9,826 bases of DNA from contig OMIJ01000269.1 in assembly GCA_900299065.1 (NCBI GenBank), positions 1 through 9,826 of the forward strand. Reading direction: 5' to 3'. Below, piece by piece: positions 7,337-9,826 of this stretch (its first letter is position 1; each line of letters starts with the position of its first letter). The DNA is from Hyphomicrobiales bacterium. Lineage in GTDB: Bacteria; Pseudomonadota; Alphaproteobacteria; Rhizobiales; Beijerinckiaceae. A program made the translations under genes and the position numbers. The notes under the pieces were generated by a model, which saw only the letters and a list, made by a program, of their open reading frames with translations, had not been told where the DNA came from and made no database searches.

Positions 7337-7378
7337 ATGCAGCTGCCAGACAGCTTTGCATGATGCAGCTGACAGGAG
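7337..7378 (+). promoter_or_regulatory. Repeats and alternative hairpins in the fabB leader
   Basis: The 13-bp direct repeat ATGCAGCTGCCAG (7337-7349) and ATGCAGCTGACAG (7363-7375) differs at one base. Between the copies lies CAGCTTTGCAT (7351-7361), complementary to the ATGCAGCTG core of both apart from a two-base TT bulge. The middle arm can pair with the left copy (loop CCAGA) or with the right copy, but not both at once. The right copy overlaps the fabB Shine-Dalgarno AGGAG (7374-7378). The layout could be a translational switch or a pair of protein-binding sites. Both readings are inference. Confidence 0.5.
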
Positions 7379-7384
7379 AATAAA

Positions 7385-8608
7385 ATGCGGCGTGTCGCAA
7401 TTACCGGCCTGGGGATTGTCTCCTCCATTGGCAATAATGCGCAAGAAGTGACGGCCTCTTTGCAAAGCTCGCGCTCAGGCATTGTGCATGCCGAAAAATA
7501 TGCCGAACTTGGCTTTCGCTGTCAGGTGCATGGTGCGCCCACGCTCAACCCCGAGGAAGTGGTGGATCGTCGCGCCATGCGCTTTCATGCCACAGGCACA
7601 GCCTGGAATCATGTGGCGATGGATCAGGCGATTGCTGATTCCGGTCTGACCCCCAATGAGATTTCGCATGAGCGTACCGGCATTGTCATGGGATCGGGTG
7701 GTCCATCGGCGCGCACTTTGGTAGAATCGGCCGATATTGCGCGCAGCAAAGGGCCCAAGCGCGTCGGCCCCTTCGCTGTGCCTAAAGCCATGTCATCAAC
7801 CGCATCGGCGACATTAGCGACCTGGTTCAAGATCAAAGGCGTGAATTATTCAATCTCATCGGCCTGCGCGACATCAAGCCATTGCATCGGCAATGCAGCT
7901 GAGATGATTCAATACGGCAAGCAGGACATTATGTTTGCCGGCGGCTGCGAAGAATTGGACTGGACGCTGTCGGTTTTGTTCGATGCCATGGGCGCTATGT
8001 CGTCTTCATATAATGATACGCCCGCTACAGCCTCTCGCGCTTATGACAAAACGCGCGATGGATTTGTGATTGCGGGCGGCGCGGGTGTTCTGGTGCTCGA
8101 AGAGCTTGAACATGCCAAAGCACGCGGCGCCAAGATTTATGCCGAGCTTGCAGGTTATGGCTGCACATCCGATGGCTATGATATGGTTGCGCCCTCAGGC
8201 GAGGGGGCTGAGCGCTGCATGCGTATGGCATTGTCTACAGTGAAGACACCGATTGATTACATTAATCCGCATGCCACCTCCACACCCGTCGGTGATCTGA
8301 AAGAAATTGAAGCCATTCGCAATGTGTTTGGCGCGGGAGAGAAATGCCCCCCCATATCAGCGACCAAATCCATATCGGGTCATTCGCTGGGTGCAGCGGG
8401 CGTGCAAGAAGCGATTTATTCCCTGTTGATGATGCAGAATCATTTCATCACGCCCAGTGCCAATATCACCGAACTTGATCCAGCCTTTGCCGATATGAAT
8501 ATTATTCGACAGAGACGCGATAATGTGGCGCTGAGAACCGTCATGTCTAATTCCTTCGGCTTTGGCGGCACCAATGCAACTCTGGTGTTCAAACATGTCG
8601 ACGCCTGA
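7385..8608 (+). CDS. fabB: FabB, 3-oxoacyl-ACP synthase I (KAS I)
   Basis: FabB condenses malonyl-ACP with acyl-ACP and is needed to elongate the cis-3-decenoyl-ACP made by FabA. The 407 residues match the family (E. coli 406). This is a cytoplasmic thiolase-fold homodimer. The Cys-His-His triad is present: Cys161 in SSACATSS, His296 in NPHATSTPVGD and His333 in SGHSLGAAG, with the conserved Lys328 in ATKSISGH. The C-terminal glycine loop SFGFGGTNAT is intact. The close match throughout to KAS I, and the position after fabA, favour FabB over FabF. NPHATST has Ala where E. coli has Gly, a change I recall from rhizobial proteins. ATG 7385 has AGGAG six bases upstream. The end overlaps fabI by 14 bp. 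Confidence 0.97.
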   Translation: MRRVAITGLGIVSSIGNNAQEVTASLQSSRSGIVHAEKYAELGFRCQVHGAPTLNPEEVVDRRAMRFHATGTAWNHVAMDQAIADSGLTPNEISHERTGIVMGSGGPSARTLVESADIARSKGPKRVGPFAVPKAMSSTASATLATWFKIKGVNYSISSACATSSHCIGNAAEMIQYGKQDIMFAGGCEELDWTLSVLFDAMGAMSSSYNDTPATASRAYDKTRDGFVIAGGAGVLVLEELEHAKARGAKIYAELAGYGCTSDGYDMVAPSGEGAERCMRMALSTVKTPIDYINPHATSTPVGDLKEIEAIRNVFGAGEKCPPISATKSISGHSLGAAGVQEAIYSLLMMQNHFITPSANITELDPAFADMNIIRQRRDNVALRTVMSNSFGFGGTNATLVFKHVDA

Positions 8609-9434
8609 GACTTTGATCCCGCAAGGCACATTAATGACAGGCAAGCGCGGCCTGATTATGGGCGTTGCCAATGATCATTCGATTGCCTGGGGCATTGCGC
8701 AGGCTTTGAGTGCGCAAGGCGCCGAACTGGCCTTTACTTTTCAGGGCGAGGCTTTGGGCAAACGTGTGCGCCCGCTGGCTGAGAGCGTGGGATCTGATCT
8801 CGTTCTGCCCTGTGATGTTGAAGACATTGCCAGTGTCGATGCCTTGTTTGACGAATTGAATGCAAAATGGGGCAGACTCGATTTTCTGGTTCATGCGATC
8901 GGCTTTTCTGACAAGGCCGAGCTCAAAGGCCGTTACATTGACATGACCACACGCGAGAATTTTGTTCGCACAATGGTTATTTCCTGTTTCTCTTTTACCG
9001 AGCTTGCGCAACGTGCTGCGCCAATGATGAAGGATGGCGGCTCTTTGTTGACCCTCACCTATGGCGGGGCGACACGCGTCATGCCCAATTATAATGTGAT
9101 GGGCCTTGCCAAAGCCGCCCTTGAATCGAGCGTGCGTTATCTGGCGAGCGATCTGGGGCCAGCAGGAATCCGCGTCAATGCTATATCTGCCGGGCCTATT
9201 CGCACGTTGGCGGGCGCTGGCATTGGTGAAGCACGTGCGATGTTTTCTTTTCAACGGGCGCATTCACCCTTGCGCCGCTCAGTGACGATTGAAGATGTTG
9301 GCGGCTCGGCTCTTTACCTGCTTTCACCCTTGAGCGCGGGTGTCACAGGCGAGATTCATTTCGTTGATGCAGGCTATAATGTGATTTCCATGCCAAGGCC
9401 TGAGGATCTGCGCCAGGATGAGGCTGAGGGTTAG
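8595..9434 (+). CDS. fabI: FabI, NADH-dependent enoyl-ACP reductase
   Basis: FabI reduces trans-2-enoyl-ACP to acyl-ACP, the last step of each elongation round, in the cytoplasm. From ATG 8595 it has 279 residues; E. coli FabI has 262. It is a short-chain dehydrogenase-type protein with nucleotide-binding start GKRGLIMGVANDHSIAWG (16-33). The catalytic residues Tyr156, Tyr166 and Lys173 match Tyr146, Tyr156 and Lys163 of E. coli. The YxxxxxxK spacing is characteristic of FabI. Gly103 in HAIGF corresponds to the triclosan-site Gly93, so sensitivity to triclosan-type inhibitors is expected. ATG 8595 overlaps the end of fabB by 14 bp, suggesting translational coupling, but its ribosome binding site is weak. 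ATG 8634, with AAGG upstream, would give 266 residues. An upstream in-frame TTG at 8562 looks unlikely. Confidence 0.95.
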   Translation: MSTPETLIPQGTLMTGKRGLIMGVANDHSIAWGIAQALSAQGAELAFTFQGEALGKRVRPLAESVGSDLVLPCDVEDIASVDALFDELNAKWGRLDFLVHAIGFSDKAELKGRYIDMTTRENFVRTMVISCFSFTELAQRAAPMMKDGGSLLTLTYGGATRVMPNYNVMGLAKAALESSVRYLASDLGPAGIRVNAISAGPIRTLAGAGIGEARAMFSFQRAHSPLRRSVTIEDVGGSALYLLSPLSAGVTGEIHFVDAGYNVISMPRPEDLRQDEAEG

Positions 9435-9466
9435 TTGCGCCGATTGAGCGCGCTTGCTCATGCCTT

Positions 9467-9488
9467 CGCCAGAGTTGCAAGTCTGGCG
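9467..9488 (+). terminator. Possible terminator hairpin after fabI
   Basis: CGCCAGA (9467-9473) and TCTGGCG (9482-9488) form a perfect 7-bp stem around an 8-base loop, 33 bp after the fabI stop. No T tract follows, so this is not a classic factor-independent terminator. It could be a pause site, an mRNA 3'-end stabiliser or part of Rho-dependent termination. A second weaker stem, CTGAG/CTCAG, lies at 9503-9507 and 9516-9520. Confidence 0.45.
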
Positions 9489-9598
9489 GATCAGACCGGG
9501 CCCTGAGTAATAATGCTCAGAGAAGATGAACAAAGCTTAATTTGAATTCATCGCTGGAGGAGATTAGTCTTTGATTGCCTCTTTCAGGAGCTTAAAAG

Positions 9599-9826
9599 AT
9601 GTCTCATCGTCGGAAGATTTATCTTGGTCTTGTTCTGGCTTCAACCACGAGCTTGATTGGTCTTGCTGCCCTTGCGCAGCAAAATAGCGGTGAGCGTCCC
9701 GCATCACGTCCCTCGCGCCCGCCCCTGTCTGCAGAAGACAGAATTGCTTTTCAAGACGCAAGATTAGCAGCTGTACATGCCGGTCTTCGCCTTAATGCTG
9801 ATCAAGAGAAGCTCTGGCCAGCAGTG
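9599..9826 (+). CDS. Exported LTxxQ/Spy-like protein (C-terminus cut by window end)
   Basis: The first 76 codons of a small exported protein are visible, and the frame is open to the last base. Residues 1-26 form a signal peptide: basic MSHRRK, a hydrophobic stretch LGLVLASTTSLIGLAAL, and a likely cleavage site ALA-QQ after 26. A Pro/Arg/Ser-rich linker (31-42) follows. The segment QDARLAAVHAGLRLNADQEKLW (52-73) resembles the start of Spy/CpxP-like LTxxQ proteins, which are helical periplasmic proteins linked to envelope stress or chaperoning. Asn66 replaces the usual Thr (LNADQ, 65-69). The start is supported by AGGAG eight bases upstream. The promoter should lie in the 164-bp gap after fabI, but none is clear. 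Family assignment is tentative because most of the domain is missing. Confidence 0.7.
   Translation, partial: MSHRRKIYLGLVLASTTSLIGLAALAQQNSGERPASRPSRPPLSAEDRIAFQDARLAAVHAGLRLNADQEKLWPAV

Noticed and set aside
8631..9263. 210-codon minus-strand open frame antisense to fabI
   Set aside because: It lies entirely opposite a clear fabI, and its composition is that of a shadow frame with no recognisable domain.

Overview
The window looks like an ordinary chromosomal segment of an alphaproteobacterium, most likely of the Hyphomicrobiales (Rhizobiales) type. The evidence is a fabA-fabB-fabI cluster, an IF-3 whose N-terminus matches the rhizobial IRRP form, a small exported LTxxQ-type protein, and GC content that by eye is just above 50%. 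The first 65 bases are not biological: they are an Illumina P7/Nextera adapter joined to the contig end. The window holds two cut genes, one at each end, and eight complete genes. I found no tRNA, rRNA, CRISPR array, insertion sequence or phage gene.

Left part (66-3749). On the minus strand, a UbiD-family decarboxylase gene is followed by an MFS exporter gene whose C-terminal half is lost at the adapter junction. The two may form one transcription unit. A Bcr/CflA-type MFS drug exporter diverges from the decarboxylase across a 195-bp region.

Middle part (3767-5875). An ABHD10-like serine hydrolase on the minus strand converges on the Bcr-type exporter with a 17-bp gap. It diverges from a GT4 glycosyltransferase with only 72 bp between their starts. 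No shared pathway is evident for these genes.

Right part (5876-9826). The gene for translation initiation factor IF-3 appears to start at a non-canonical ATT codon behind a strong GAGGAG ribosome binding site, as in autoregulated infC genes. The fabA, fabB and fabI genes follow. FabA makes trans-2-decenoyl-ACP and isomerises it to cis-3-decenoyl-ACP, FabB elongates the cis intermediate, and FabI performs the final enoyl reduction. Together they form the anaerobic (oxygen-independent) unsaturated fatty acid branch of type II fatty acid synthesis. Spacing falls along the cluster: 100 bp between fabA and fabB, then a 14-bp overlap between fabB and fabI. The leaders of fabA and fabB contain small inverted and direct repeats close to their ribosome binding sites. 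The window ends inside a gene for a small exported LTxxQ/Spy-like protein.

I see no convincing undescribed system. The points most worth checking are the adapter junction, the ATT start of infC, and the alternative hairpins in the fabA-fabB spacer.
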